Of a stretch of 64,000 nt of DNA, positions 11,578 to 23,142 are shown piece by piece (positions within the stretch are counted from its first letter, which is position 1; every line of letters begins with the position of its first letter). The stretch lies in contig QEOQ01000344.1 of NCBI GenBank assembly GCA_010279815.1, forward strand, positions 729,458 through 793,457, written 5' to 3'. The notes under the pieces were generated by a model. The model saw only the letters and a list, made by a program, of their open reading frames with translations. It was not told where the DNA came from and made no database searches. Source of the stretch: Brachionus plicatilis. Lineage: Eukaryota > Rotifera > Eurotatoria > Ploima > Brachionidae. Made by a program: the position numbers and the translations under genes.

Positions 11578-12723
11578 ATGCAAATAAAATATATTCTTTT
11601 AAATATATTTTTGTTAATAACTTGCCACAAAATTTACCACTTTGCATCTTTTATGGGATACCTGTCCGAACATGACAACAGCGTCAACAAACTTAAAAAC
11701 TGTAATTTTACTTTTAAGAATTTAATCCAAAAATACAGTCATCCGATTAAAAACACCGTCGATTCAGACAGACTACCAAATGGTCTAACATTTGTCCTTA
11801 GCTCATTTGATCACAATTTTGTCCATTTTCCCGAATCAATGAGCACTGAACAAAGCTCAATTTATGTTCTTGATTTAAATTATTTATATGAACCAATTCG
11901 AGTAGAAATTGTGAACCACCAATATCAGCTTATTACTGAACAATTCAACCTAGTTTGTCTCAGTGTTTACCAAGACAAAAAAAGAAATTTTAATTTAATT
12001 GCGGGAAATTACATCACCGAAAAGCGAAAGGAAAAATTTGGACTTAAAAGAAGTGGATATTCAATTGAAAAATTTGTCTACGACAGTCAAAAGTATTCTC
12101 TAATCCATGAGGAAACATTTGTCAATGACCAAATATTAGCTGGACTTTGTGATTTAGTAGTTGTCGGAGAGGATCAACTTTATTTTAGCAAATGTTTCTC
12201 GAGTCCAGTCTTTAAAAGCCTAAAATTTAATTTGGCCATTGGCGATGGTCAAATATGGTTCATGAATATGGCAAAAAAAACTTTATTTTTAGCCGCTGAT
12301 AATCTTTTCATACCCAAATCAATTGAATATTTGGATTCAGAAAATTTAATTGTGGTGTCTAATCACCAGAACCAAGGCATTAGTCTATTCAATCGGGAGC
12401 ATGATGACAGTTTGTCAAGAAAATTTGACATTAATTTAAAATCTTTTGTGTTCAATATAAACAAAAATTCATATGATAATCTATGGATTAGTCTTCATTC
12501 TTTTTTGTATCAGACTTTAAGTACGGATAGTGGTCATTTGACAGAGAATAAATTGATTAAATTAAAGCTTGATCTTAAGCATTCGCAGCACATCAACCAT
12601 GAAAATGAAGTTTTCTTTTCAAACAATGGATCTTATCTTAATGGACTTGGATCAGTGCAAATTTTTAAAGATAATCTAATTTTATTTTCATTAGACAGCG
12701 ATCCTTTAGTGTGCAAAATTTAA
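11578..12723 (+). CDS. Paraoxonase/arylesterase-family protein, probably without the usual calcium ligands
   Basis: Single-exon gene of 381 residues (human PON1 has 355). Residues 1-24 are a hydrophobic signal/anchor like the retained signal of PONs. Family blocks follow: LPNGLTFVLSS (about residue 64), YVLDLNYLYEP, ILAGLCDLVVVGEDQLYF (about 185-200) and a C-terminal NGSYLNGLGSVQIFKDN stretch ending DPLVCKI, matching the end of PONs (LYCEL) with the conserved Cys. PONs are six-bladed beta-propeller calcium lactonases. By my manual alignment, the positions of PON1 Asn168, Asn224 and Asp269 hold Cys, Ser and Phe here, so enzyme activity is doubtful. Family membership is fairly sure; function is not. 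Confidence 0.82.
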   Translation: MQIKYILLNIFLLITCHKIYHFASFMGYLSEHDNSVNKLKNCNFTFKNLIQKYSHPIKNTVDSDRLPNGLTFVLSSFDHNFVHFPESMSTEQSSIYVLDLNYLYEPIRVEIVNHQYQLITEQFNLVCLSVYQDKKRNFNLIAGNYITEKRKEKFGLKRSGYSIEKFVYDSQKYSLIHEETFVNDQILAGLCDLVVVGEDQLYFSKCFSSPVFKSLKFNLAIGDGQIWFMNMAKKTLFLAADNLFIPKSIEYLDSENLIVVSNHQNQGISLFNREHDDSLSRKFDINLKSFVFNINKNSYDNLWISLHSFLYQTLSTDSGHLTENKLIKLKLDLKHSQHINHENEVFFSNNGSYLNGLGSVQIFKDNLILFSLDSDPLVCKI

Positions 12724-12807
12724 ATTTAAATAAATTTTTAGTTTTTAAATTTAATTAAATAAAATTGTTCATTTTTAATTTTGTTTTGTTCTTGTTTAAA
12801 TCTAGGT

Positions 12808-13037
12808 ATTAAAAAAAATATCCAAAATTTTTTCATAATTAAATTCATTAGATCAGAATCAATACCATCCAGACATTGTGGTGGTATCTGAAAAAAAAAC
12901 TCAATCAAATCCAGTATTCCATCCGATTCTCAGAAGATCAATTGACCTGAAAAAAGATGACGATTTGTATTTAATGACACCTGATAGACTTGCTAAAATA
13001 TCATCTAAGTCTTTGTGTATTTAATATTACTAAAGAC
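12808..13037 (+). pseudogene. Truncated BORCS5 copy carrying the intron 1 end and part of exon 2
   Basis: Bases 12852-13037 match BORCS5 exon 2 (15008-15250): ATCAGAATCAATACCATCCA, GACGATTTGTATTTAATGAC and CACTAAAG-like pieces align in order. Two internal deletions (about 31 and 17 bases) and substitutions break the frame. The match begins before the exon, in the 3' end of intron 1 (AAAAAATATCC...TTCA(T)TAG). It is therefore a DNA-level duplicate, not a retrocopy. Exons 1 and 3 are absent. Similar stretches of about 70 bases (12750-12815 and 13068-13135, each containing GTTTAAATCTAGGT) flank it. Confidence 0.88.
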
Positions 13038-13265
13038 TAATTTTAAAAAAATTTAATTTTAAATTTCAATTAAATAAAAATTTTTAATTTTAAAGTTTTT
13101 TTTTGTTGTTGTTTAAATCTAGGTGTTAAAAAAAAAGAACAAAAATAGAATAATTTAATTTTTTATTAATATTTTGATCCTTAATATTAACTGTTTTTTA
13201 AAAATATTCTGCATTAAAATTAAATAGCTGGTATTTTTTTAATAATAGATTTTTGTTGTTAAATT

Positions 13266-14271
13266 TTAACCAACAACCAGCAAGTCATCTTCAATTGTGT
13301 ACGGTGGGATTTCAAGATTTAGTGGAGCTGGTCCTTTTCTGACTCGACCCGAGGCGTCATAGTGAGAACCGTGACATGGACAGAAATATCCATTATACTC
13401 ACCCTGGTTGGCCAAAGGTACACAACCTGTTTTTAATCAAAAAATTATTTAATTATTTAAAAAAATTTTTTTTTCTTTATTTACCTAAGTGTGTGCAGAT
13501 GCCCAAAAGAACCAAATACTCGGGTTTTTGAACTCTGGCGTCATCATGTTGAGGATCTCTCAGAGTTGACAAATCTACAGATCGTTCTTTGTCGATTTCT
13601 GCTTGGGTTCGATGACGAATGAACAAAGGTTTGCTTCTCCATTTGACAGTTAAATTTTTTCCCTCAGGAATATCGCTCAATTTCACCTCAATTTTTGCCA
13701 AAGCAAGTACGTCAGCCGATGGCGCAACATTGGCTACAATGTCTCTAACGACAGCTTTGGCTCCGTAAGCAGTGGCCAAGCCGACACCTTTTTGAATAAA
13801 TTTAAATAAAAAATTTAAAAAAAAAATTTATTTTTTTTATTTACCAAAAGTAGAAATATAAGAAAAGGTCTTTTTATCGTCAGCTCTGTCTCTGCTGTGC
13901 TGGGTCGAGCTTTCCGAGTATTCGTTTCTGTACTCGCTAAAATCAGGTATTTTTATATCAGTGTGAGAATATCTACACTGAAGAGATTCTATTGAAAAAA
14001 AAATTTTTTTCTTCTTTTTTTCTTCTTTTTTTTATCTTATTTTACTTGAGAATGAGCTGGTCACCTTTAGGTTGCCTCCTATCAAAAGTTTTCCAAAGGA
14101 AAAGTTGTTCGATGGCTTAAAACTGTTTGGCAAACCCATATGATCATGACTGTGATCGTCAGACTGCATTGGTACAGCTGGCTTCGGCGCTAATTTGTTG
14201 GCTGCAGCAAGAACTACAGTTGTAGCCGAGTTGTTGAACGAACTTAGTCTGCTTAATGCCAATGAACTCAT
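13266..14271 (-). CDS. UQCRFS1: Cytochrome b-c1 complex Rieske iron-sulfur subunit, four exons
   Basis: This is the 2Fe-2S subunit of mitochondrial complex III, which passes electrons from ubiquinol to cytochrome c1 at the inner membrane. The exons are 14046-14271, 13845-13988, 13485-13787 and 13266-13426, all GT-AG and in phase. They give 277 residues, against 274 in human. Residues 1-75 are a Ser/Ala-rich mitochondrial leader. [18 protein letters not shown] starts the mature part. A membrane anchor ([18 protein letters not shown]) and the flexible hinge ([20 protein letters not shown]) come next. Both cluster-binding motifs are intact: CTHLGC, split by intron 3 after the Gly, and CPCHGSHYD. 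The Pro loop GPAPLNL is present. No key residue is missing. It is divergent from BORCS5, with 657 bases between the start codons. Confidence 0.98.
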
Positions 14272-14928
14272 TTTATCTAAAATTAAACACTATTTAGCCA
14301 TGTCCATTCGGTAGTTAAATCAGTTTTGGGTTTATAAATGCATTATAAAAGCATAAAATTCTTCATACTTAGCATAGAGTCTCTATTATATAAATTTGTT
14401 TTTAAATTATATACTTTAATATTGTGTATATGCTGAGATTTTGAAAAATATCTTTTGCATTATAGGCATTGCTTGCAAGTACTGGGTGAAATATTGCAAG
14501 CGTCTTCGTAACTTTTTGCATTCAAAATTAGCTAATAATTTTCATTTGAAATTATCGCTGAATTAACTTGAATTTTAGTAAAAATTTTAATTTTTTCATT
14601 GGAAAAAATTGCCTTTATTACACTCTTAATAATTTGAAAAAAATAATTAAAAGTTGTTTTTGTTGAAAATTAAAATTAATCTTAAGAAAAAAAAAAGATA
14701 TGTCTTTTCTGACTTTAATGCGGATATTTGAATTGTATTAATTAATTAATTAATATTTTTGTAAAAAATTTTTTAATTTTTTTTAAAAATTTTAAACCAA
14801 TTTAAAAAAATTGTTGTTTAATTTTATTTTAAAAAGTATAAATTTTAATCACGTGATCATGAAAAAAATCATTAAACATAAAATTATGTTCAAAATTAGA
14901 GTCTTTCTAATATCATTCATAAAAGTAA
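14272..14928. promoter_or_regulatory. Shared intergenic region between divergent UQCRFS1 and BORCS5
   Basis: It separates two start codons that point away from each other, so it must hold both promoters. No gene is seen inside. TATAAA-like strings occur but none is clearly placed. Bases 14440-14530 contain TTTTGCATT twice and the near-repeat ATTGCTTGCAAGT/ATTGCAAGCGTC; their role is unknown. Confidence 0.5.
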
Positions 14929-15551
14929 ATGGGAAACGATCAAAAAAAACCTAGTCAATCAAGTAAATAAAAAATATCCAAATCTTTTTCTTAATCAAAT
15001 TCAATAGATCAGAGCCAATACCATCCAGACATTGTGGTGGTATCTGAAAACAAAACTCAACCAAATCCTGAGGATGAAAGTCTAAACAAGCTAAAATTTG
15101 TTCCATTATTCTATCCGATTCTCAAAAAATCAATAGACCTGAAAGAAGATGACGATTTGTATTTAATGACTCCTGACAGACTTGTAAAATTAGCAGACTT
15201 GCTAAAAGATCATCTAAGTATTTGTGCATTTAATGTCACTAAAGACCAAGAAGCTTTATCTACTGAAATAAAGCATGTAATTGTGACCATAAAAATACAA
15301 AAAATGGATAAAATTTATTTAAAAAAAAAATTTATTTTTAGTTAAATTTTGTAGTAGACTTATTGATGCAAAATTATCTTGAAAAGCAGAAAAAATATGC
15401 CAAATATTGTGAACAAATGAAAACAGTAAATGATTTGAATATGAGTGTGAAAAAAATTCGACGCAACATGGACGAAATTTTGCCAATGATCAAAAGTATA
15501 AATGAATTTCTGCCTGAACAAGATCGATTGGAAGAATTTTCATTCAGATAA
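14929..15551 (+). CDS. BORCS5: BLOC-1-related complex subunit 5 (myrlysin), three exons
   Basis: BORCS5 anchors the BORC complex to lysosomes and recruits Arl8, which drives lysosome movement on microtubules. The exons are 14929-14962, 15008-15276 and 15342-15551, GT-AG and in phase, giving 170 residues (human 196). Exon 1 is only 34 bases and encodes MGNDQKKPSQS. The Gly2 context fits N-myristoylation, as in human (MGSEQSS), and supports this start. IVVVSENKT matches DIVVVAQG. The central helix and LEKQKKYAKYCEQMKTVND (human ERQKRYAKYAEQIQKVNE) are well conserved, and the C-terminus EFLPEQDRLEEFSFR matches MLPEGERLEPFSM. A decayed partial copy lies at 12808-13037. TBC1D8/9 starts 291 bases downstream on the same strand. 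Confidence 0.95.
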
Positions 15552-15842
15552 AAAACTATTTACTTGACGCTTTTTTTTCTTTCTAAAATTAATTTAAATA
15601 TTAAATTTATCAATAAAATTGACGATCAAAAAGTTTTGTTATTTCTAACAAAAAATTGCTCTGAATTTAAATTTTATTTTCTACGTCATATTTGGCAAGA
15701 AATTATGATCAAATTTTATAATTTGCTAGTAATTATTTTTATTTAGAAGAAGCATCTACTAAATTTTGAAAATAAAAAATATTTAGATAATTTTAAATTA
15801 TTCTTTTATCAGTCATACTAAAATATAAATGCTAATATAGAT

Positions 15843-18800
15843 ATGTGGATTAAGCCAGAAGAGTTATTAATAACGACCCTATGGTGCATATTTAATCTAA
15901 AATTTAAAATTTAAATAAATGGCGTTTTAACAAGGTCAAGTGAACGGGGAAACATGTATTTTACTCTGCAAAGACGTCGTGGACAAGATGAAGAAAAAGC
16001 TGGCATCACCGGTCTTTTAGTCGCCACTTGGGACTCAGTCACTGAATCAAAAGTTTTTTTTCCTAATTTTTCCGCAATCAAAACTAATTAAACATTTTCT
16101 GGCACAGCTACACAAATACCGGATTATTCACCACCGGGAAAATAGCGAAATTTACTACAGTAAGTTTATTACACAAAAAAATTAAAAAAAAAAAATTAAA
16201 TTTTGTTCAGAATTATCTCTTTTAAATACTCTTTTATATGATTGCATTCATTTGATACAAAATGCGAATACAAATCGCATTCTGTCAGACTATCGCTTTC
16301 AAATCGAATCTGTTTCATTATAATTGACTCCCTGATGTAATAGCATAGCTGAATAAGTCTCATTAAACTCTTCAAAATTAGTTTATAGTATTTTTGTTTA
16401 TTATTTTTTGATAAAAATTTTCTCTCTCTTTTTGACATGGTGGAAATGAAGCCGCTTTTTTCCTTGGTCTCTGGGTAGTCTTTGCCAACTTTTACGTTTA
16501 ATTGATTAACACACAAAAATACATAGTGATAGAGGCTTTCTAGTTTTATAATAATTTCGTCTTTGATGTCATCTGATTCAAGGACATAGATTGGCGGAAG
16601 ACCTACTGGGGCTTTGTACAAATTGGCGTTTTCGTGCACATAAAATACACATCTTAAAATAGACTTGGACAGATGTGTCAAAAACGACTTTAAGTTTGAC
16701 CAATATGAGTTGGTACTCATGTTTTGTCTTGCTATCTCTATAGAGTCAAATGAGTTCATGAATTCTTTGAAGCATTTGAGCAAAATTCTGGTATTTGGTC
16801 GAATTTTGACCACTTTTTCTCCATCGTTTTGCTCACTAGACATGTCAAATAAATCGATTTGAACTTTTTTCAAATTGTTCAAATTGAGCTCAAAATTAAA
16901 TGCACCTTTTTGAACTATTTTTGTGTAATTAATAAAAACTGGTTTAATTGTTTTGTGCTTTAGTTTTAAATTGTTAAAGTTGTTTTCCAAGGAATTTTGC
17001 CATCTGTTGTACAAGTCAATGATGCCTATTCTTTCTTCAGATTCCACATTAGACCAAATTGGCATCAGCTCCTTTTGTATGGGCTCTACTTTTTTAGCAT
17101 AAAGCTCATTAATTTGCTCCATTTTTATTCTTTTCTCTTCAAATGGTTGAGTTTGTTTTTTCTGGTTTGGTTGTGGTTTATCATCAACAAAAATGCAACT
17201 GAATCTGTCCAGTTCTTCGACAAGACTGACTTTTAAATTGGGCAAATTTTCTTGATAGCCGCTTAGTGAATTTATGCTAGGCACCTGTTTGAATGATTTT
17301 TGCTGATTCCTAAGCAAGCTTTTGTAAATGAACCGAATTAGTTTTCGGTTGTCTTGGTTTAATTTTATTAAGTTTAAATTCAATTTGGGCTCTAGTGAAA
17401 GGCGCTTTGTTTCTTTGTCAAAGATACATTGCTTTTTACGTCTCATATACACTCGGTTCTTCCGGTATGTCTTTGAATTGTTTAGACTCAAAAAATTTAG
17501 ATACATTTTTGACACAAATGGACTGGCTTTTCTTTTTTTTTTTTTTAATTTTCTCAAAATTTAAAATTAAATTAAACTGTAACCAAAGTAAATGAAATTA
17601 TAAATTTAAGCTGTTGCTCTGGCTGAGACCAAAGAGGAAATACTGGATCACTGGAAATGGATTGAGAATAGCCTGATACCAATGCTGGAATCGTTCGATG
17701 AACAAGAAGACATCAGTAGTTTTATATTTTGTAAAATAGAGAGTTTGATTGTTCAGTCAAATGAGCCTAGTGTCGATGAAAATACAGGTTAATTATTAAA
17801 ATAGAGATTAATTTTAAAATTTTTTTTTAATATTTTTTTTTAAAGAGGAAGAAGAAATTGAATCCAAAAAATTCCAGGAAGCTATTAAAAAATTTCAAAA
17901 ATTGTTCAAGCTAAATCCCAGTGACAAATTAGTTAATTGTAATTAATTTAATTTTTTTAAAAAAAATTTTTTCTATCTATTTGATTGAGATTATTCGTGC
18001 AATTATTCAAAAAATAGAGTGCCTCGTCAAGGCTGGATGTATCTGAGCATGAATCATATTTGCTTTTATTCCTATATGATGGGCACCGAGGCTAAGATCA
18101 CCATACCATATACAGACATAATGGTTGGTTTTTATCTAATTTTTTCTCTCTCATTTTTAATTAAATTTATAGAATATAGAAAAAATTTCATCTCTTTTAT
18201 CAACTGGTATCAAAATAAGCACTCGTAATGGAAGTTTTAATTTCTACATGTTTTTAAACATTGACGATACCTATAAGCTAATTCAGCAATTGACCAACTT
18301 TGCAGTTCAAAATCTTTTGTCCAAAAGTCAAGAATTCAAAAAAGATCTTCTACCTAATTTGGATAAAAAAAGTGCAACCAAATTTGTGTCGCATTTAAAA
18401 AGAGATCTTGATGCCAAGGCTAGAAGCGAGTCTTTTAGAACCATGTTTCGTTTGGCAAATGCCGAAATGCTTGATGGTAATGTTATTTGTTCTATTTGGG
18501 CTCCATACAATAAGCGTTACATTAGAGGAAAAATTTATGTCTCTTCAAATTATGTCTGTTTTGCATCCAAAGTGAGAAAAAAATTTATTTTATTTTTTGC
18601 TAAATAAATTAAAAAATTTAATAAATATAGATTTCTAAAGAAGTTGAGCTTATCATTCCAATACGGGACATCTATTTAGTTGAAAAACCATCTGCAAATT
18701 CCCGTATTTCGCGCCGAAATGCTGATGATGAGTATGACTTGGACCGTTCTTTGGTTATTACCACCAAAATGAAAGAGAATTTTTTGTTTTCGGGTTTTCT

Positions 18801-21800
18801 TGAACGCGATTTAATCATTCAAAAGATTTCGGACATGCTATTAAGTAACCAAGAAGGCGCAGTGTATAATTTTTTCTCTCAAAAATTTAATAATATTTTT
18901 ATAATTTTTTTACTACTAGTCCTCCAGTCGACCCTAATCACGAAAATAATAAATTTGGTAAGTTTTTAATTTTTAATTTTTAATTGGTTTTTAACCGGAG
19001 AAAAATTATTTTTTTCTAGAACAATGTTCTCCGTTGATGGAACTTTTTTCCAAAGCCTATTCAGATGCAAAAAGAGTAAGAGAATCGACCAAGGAAGCCG
19101 AGTGGAAGCATCATTTCTCTGAATACGGAAGGTATTCATTATTTTAAAGATATTTTATTATAAAACTATAAATAATTAAAAAAAAAATTTTCACTTTTTA
19201 AGAGGTGTCTCTATGTATAGGACTACTGAGATATATGAGCTAATATTAGAGGGCTTACCGGATAAATACCGGTGCGAACTTTGGCTTATATTTTCAGGAG
19301 CTATTCATCAGGTAATAAAAACTAAAATAGATTTTTTTTTAAAATTTTTTATTAGAAAAACACAAATCCATTTGTCTATAAAAATCTTGTTAATCAACCA
19401 TGCGATGATTTCGAGGTGACTATGGATGAAATCGAAAGAGATTTACATCGATCGTTGCCCGAACATGTCGCTTTCCAGAGCGAAATTGGCATAAACGCCT
19501 TGAGGCGAGTACTCAAGTCCTATGCAATACGCAATCCGTCAATAGGCTACTGCCAAGCTATGAACATTATAGCTAGTGTTTTGCTTTTGTATTGCAGTGA
19601 AGAAGACTCTTTCTGGCTACTGGCATCGATTTGTGAGCGTCTGCTGCCAGATTATTACAATACCAAAGTAGTTGGAGCCCAGATTGACGCAGGCGTATTT
19701 GAAGACCTGTGCGAGCACTATCTTAAAGACATTTATATCAAGCTCAAGGAGCTCAGTGTTATCAGCTATGTGTCTCTTGCTTGGTTTTTAACTCTTTTTA
19801 TTAGCTCAATGCCGTTTGATTCCGCGGTCTATCTGGTAGATTGCTTTTTTTATGACGGTGCCAAAGTCATGTTTCAATTGGCATTAACTATTCTTCAAGA
19901 GAACAAGGAAGAATTGCTTAAATGCAATGATGAAGGTGATTCTATTGCTCTGTTGGCCAAATATTTAGAAAATATTGAAAATCCCGATAGGAAAATTCCC
20001 AACTCGAATGCCAATGTTAAAAATTTGATCCGCGATTCTTATATTAATTTTGGAACTATTACTGATGAAGACATAAGCAGACTTAGACTTAAGCACCGTC
20101 TAAGGGTGGTACAAAATATGGAAGAAAATTTGTTGAATAGTATAGCTCGCAATGTGTCCAAACAATGTTCATTCAGCGATGACCAAATCAAGGACTTATT
20201 TTACATCTATAAAGTAAATTTTTATTTTAATTATTTAAAAAAAAAACTGCCTTATAACAAACAAATGAAAAATTATTGATGTCCCCAATTTTTTAGATAT
20301 AATGGAACTGGTCAGTTTTGAGACTAATCGATCATATTTTTAATCATAGTAAACTCATTGATTAATTATTATGAACTTCAGAAAATTTTGACTTTAATAT
20401 TTTTTTATCTATACCGAGTTAAAGTTCCATCTCTTAAAAAAAATTAAATAAAATAAAAATAAAATAAAAATGTATTATAAAGAGTTACACATTTAAGTAT
20501 TGATAGGATCTGAAAAAAAGACTAAATGATAAGGTAACAATTACACAATAATCTTGACTCGAAACCGCTTTTCTATTCTTTAACCAGTCTGACTACCATT
20601 GGTAAATTATGACTTAGATATTCTGATAATTTATTTTAATTTAAAAAACTTAAAAATACAACTTCAATACACTGATGTTCTGCTACTTGTTTTTTACAAA
20701 AATTAACGCAAAATTAGGTAAATTTTCAGCATTTACGAAAATTGTTGTATAAAAAAAATGAGCAAAATTTTAAGAACTTTGGTGTCTTTTGAGTGAGTTA
20801 GTTATAAAATTTAAAATTTATGAGTTCGTTTTAATTTTTATGATTAAGATAATTGTAAATTATAAAAAAATTAATTTTTAGAAAAAAAACATCAAGTTCC
20901 CAAACCATTAAAGAAACAAAAAAACGTCAAGGCTCTTAAATTTTTGTTTTTACAACAATTTATGTAAAAGTTTGAAAATTTAATTAATTTTACTTAAAAT
21001 CTGGTAAATTTATGATTTTTTAGTTTTGTAAATTTGTGTAAATTTACAATATTTTCCATAAATTGTTGCAAAAACAAAAATCGGAACATCACTGTTTATA
21101 TCCTTCAATTGATTAATTTAATAGAATGAGATTTATGTAATGATCACTGTAATTATTTTTTAATTTAACTTAAATTTTATTATATTTCAAAATTCTATCA
21201 ACAATCTAGCTGATCAATATTTATTCGAAATTTAACAAAAATTTTCTTAGTCTAAAAAACATTATAGGAAAAACTTTTAACAAAACTTTACCAAAATTCA
21301 TAATAAATTTTATGATCAAAAAATTTAACTGGAGATTAAGACGGTGTTATTTTGGTTGTTATTTACTTTTAGACATAAGTTAGATAAATAATATAAACAT
21401 TGGATCACAAAGTTGACTTACCCCGATATTTTTTTTCCTAAGTTTCAAGATTAATCAAAAAGCTGCCTCTGTTCATAAGACCAATAAACATTTAATTTAT
21501 TAAAATTAAAATTTAATAAACTTAAAAATAATTAATATAAAAAATCGAGTTAAAAAAATAAAAAGATAAAAAAATTTTAAATTTTAATGATTTAATTAAA
21601 ATTTACAATTTTTTTTTTAAATCAGAATAATTAAAAGATTAAATGTAGAAATTTTCAAATTAATCTCTTGATCTATTAATTAATCTCGAGCAAAAATATC
21701 CATATTTTCTTCTCCTTTGATTGTTTTTGACATTCGTAAAAATAACTTGAGTCATTGTCTTTACTTAAGTTTTGAAGAACTATTTCTAAATCCTTTTCTG

Positions 21801-22843
21801 AATAACTTACTGTGATGTCATAAAATTTTATTTAAGCAAGTTTCCAAAATTGGAATAATCGATGGTGATAGCAGAAATTTGACAATTAATAAAGAACAAT
21901 TTTTAAAATTGAACAAAAATTTGTGCGATTGGACAGCATTGTGTGACGCTGAGATTGCCGGTCGTATATTTGATGTAAAACTTAAATTTAATAATAAATA
22001 AAATAATAAATAAAATTGAGTCAAAATTTTTCTAGTTTCTTAAATGCTGTCCATCTGAGCGCTCAAATGAGACCAAAATTTCCAAGTTAATTATGACATC
22101 GATCGCCAATGGTGTACCTAGTTCAAATGAATTGAAAAAAACCCTTTCACTCGAGGAAAACGAAACAATAGATTTTTTACATTTTATTCGCTTTATGAAC
22201 ATAGTTTACAACTCTGATGCAAATATGAGACTCAAGTTTTTGTATGGAGTTAGCATGAATGGTACTTTTATAATTTTTTTTTCTATTAAAATAAAAATTG
22301 AAAACATTTTTTTTAATTTTAGATTCCCAAAAAAAAATTGACATTTATAATGGTATTTTTTGCGTTTTATTGAGTAAACTCGAGTTTTTGGCAAAAAATA
22401 GTGAAAAAATTAGATCAGAATCAAATTTGGTAGAGTCTGGTGAAAAAAACCATAAAAGCAGCTTGCCAATTATGAACCAAGAAGAATTTATTAGCTTTTG
22501 GAAAATTGTTTATAATTTATTTACAGGAATGGAAAATGAAGGCGAGATGTATCATGCAGCGGCCACTGTATCCACTTTGTTACTTAAACTTGGCGAAGCG
22601 TCACGCAAATTCCAAAATGAAAGTTCTAAAATAAAATCCGGTGTTGCTTTGGTTGCTGAGTCTGATAAATTGCCAAAAAGTGCTAGCTTGACAAATTTGG
22701 ATATTTCATCCAACAAAGTTTGGTCCATTACTTTTGAACAATTGATAGCATCTGTGCTCACCGACAACCATTTAGTTAATTATTTTGATACTAAATATGA
22801 TGTTGAAAAAAAATTGGCCGAATATAAGGCGCAACATGCATAA
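15843..22843 (+). CDS. TBC1D8/TBC1D9-family Rab GTPase-activating protein, fifteen exons
   Basis: The exons are 15843-15883, 15935-16052, 16108-16159, 17611-17787, 17846-17938, 17990-18123, 18173-18571, 18631-18863, 18920-18957, 19020-19131, 19203-19311, 19356-20213, 21837-21974, 22036-22261 and 22323-22843. They are in phase and give 1,082 residues. The start MWIKPEELL matches TBC1D9 (MWVKPEEVL). Two GRAM domains follow ([20 protein letters not shown] near 170; [20 protein letters not shown] near 310). The TBC domain (about 485-700) has both catalytic fingers: Arg in IERDLHR and Gln in YCQAMN. Such proteins speed GTP hydrolysis by Rabs on membranes. The EF-hand region after exon 13 is degenerate, so calcium binding is doubtful. 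Donor 2 (GTTTTTTT) is weak. Intron 3 holds an antisense gene and intron 12 holds transposon pieces. I cannot choose between TBC1D8, 8B and 9. Confidence 0.95.
16196..17557 (-). CDS. Intronless 453-aa lysine-rich orphan gene nested in TBC1D8/9 intron 3
   Basis: A long uninterrupted frame starts at an ATG and fills nearly all of intron 3 (16160-17610) of the host gene on the opposite strand. The protein starts with a very basic stretch ([13 protein letters not shown]), is rich in Lys, Asn and Leu, and has predicted helical blocks such as [18 protein letters not shown] and a [18 protein letters not shown] segment. No signal peptide, membrane segment or catalytic motif is recognised. The basic N-terminus suggests a nuclear or nucleolar location. 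Its length in such AT-rich DNA and its ordinary amino-acid mix argue for a real gene. Lack of introns, unlike its neighbours, would fit arrival as a retrocopy. Function unknown. Confidence 0.72.
   Translation of the reverse strand: MRKLKKKKRKASPFVSKMYLNFLSLNNSKTYRKNRVYMRRKKQCIFDKETKRLSLEPKLNLNLIKLNQDNRKLIRFIYKSLLRNQQKSFKQVPSINSLSGYQENLPNLKVSLVEELDRFSCIFVDDKPQPNQKKQTQPFEEKRIKMEQINELYAKKVEPIQKELMPIWSNVESEERIGIIDLYNRWQNSLENNFNNLKLKHKTIKPVFINYTKIVQKGAFNFELNLNNLKKVQIDLFDMSSEQNDGEKVVKIRPNTRILLKCFKEFMNSFDSIEIARQNMSTNSYWSNLKSFLTHLSKSILRCVFYVHENANLYKAPVGLPPIYVLESDDIKDEIIIKLESLYHYVFLCVNQLNVKVGKDYPETKEKSGFISTMSKRERKFLSKNNKQKYYKLILKSLMRLIQLCYYIRESIIMKQIRFESDSLTECDLYSHFVSNECNHIKEYLKEIILNKI
20405..20640 (-). 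mobile_element. 5'-truncated jockey-like LINE fragment in TBC1D8/9 intron 12
   Basis: On the minus strand the 3' end carries GATGGAACTTTAACTCGGTA, a decayed version of the LINE terminal hairpin. Inland, 20525-20640 aligns with the last reverse-transcriptase codons of the copy at 40402 (shared strings GGTAACAATTACACAAT, GACTCGAAACC, CCAGTCT). The frame is broken. It is older than the copies at 40-45 kb. Confidence 0.75.
20670..21094. mobile_element. Candidate Tc1/mariner-type MITE, 425 bp, in TBC1D8/9 intron 12
   Basis: The left end CACTGATGTTCTGCTACTTG follows a TA. The right end GGAACATCACTG is its imperfect complement. Inside lie partly complementary blocks (TTTTTACAAAAATT... and ...CAACAATTTATG). 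The expected TA after the right end reads TT, so the target duplication is imperfect. No reading frame is present. Confidence 0.5.
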
Positions 22844-23142
22844 AATTTTAAGTTTTTAACGTGAAATAAAAGAATTATTGAACAGATTTTTAAAAAAATG
22901 TAAATCAGCTACTTTTTTCCTTTTTATTATTTCGAATCTATTTTTCAATAAATATTTTAATCGATTTTAATTTATACGAAACAATTTGATTTTTTTTTAT
23001 TATTTGATTAATAAACATAACTAAAAGTTTAATTAATTATGTGTAAAATTCTAAATCATATGAGTAATAGAAGAATAAGTTGTTCGTATAAAAATAAAAC
23101 TATCAGAAATTTTTTCTTATTAAAATTTTTTGAAATTTTAAA
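22844..23142. other. Intergenic spacer between TBC1D8/9 and ECM29
   Basis: About 300 bases hold the TBC1D8/9 3' end (AATAAAAGAATT and AATAAATATTTT are possible poly(A) signals) and the ECM29 promoter. Both genes run in the same direction. No other gene is seen. Confidence 0.55.

Noticed and set aside
15564..15746. 60-codon frame between BORCS5 and TBC1D8/9
   Set aside because: Phe/Ile/Lys-rich low-complexity translation in a 3' flank; no conserved pattern.
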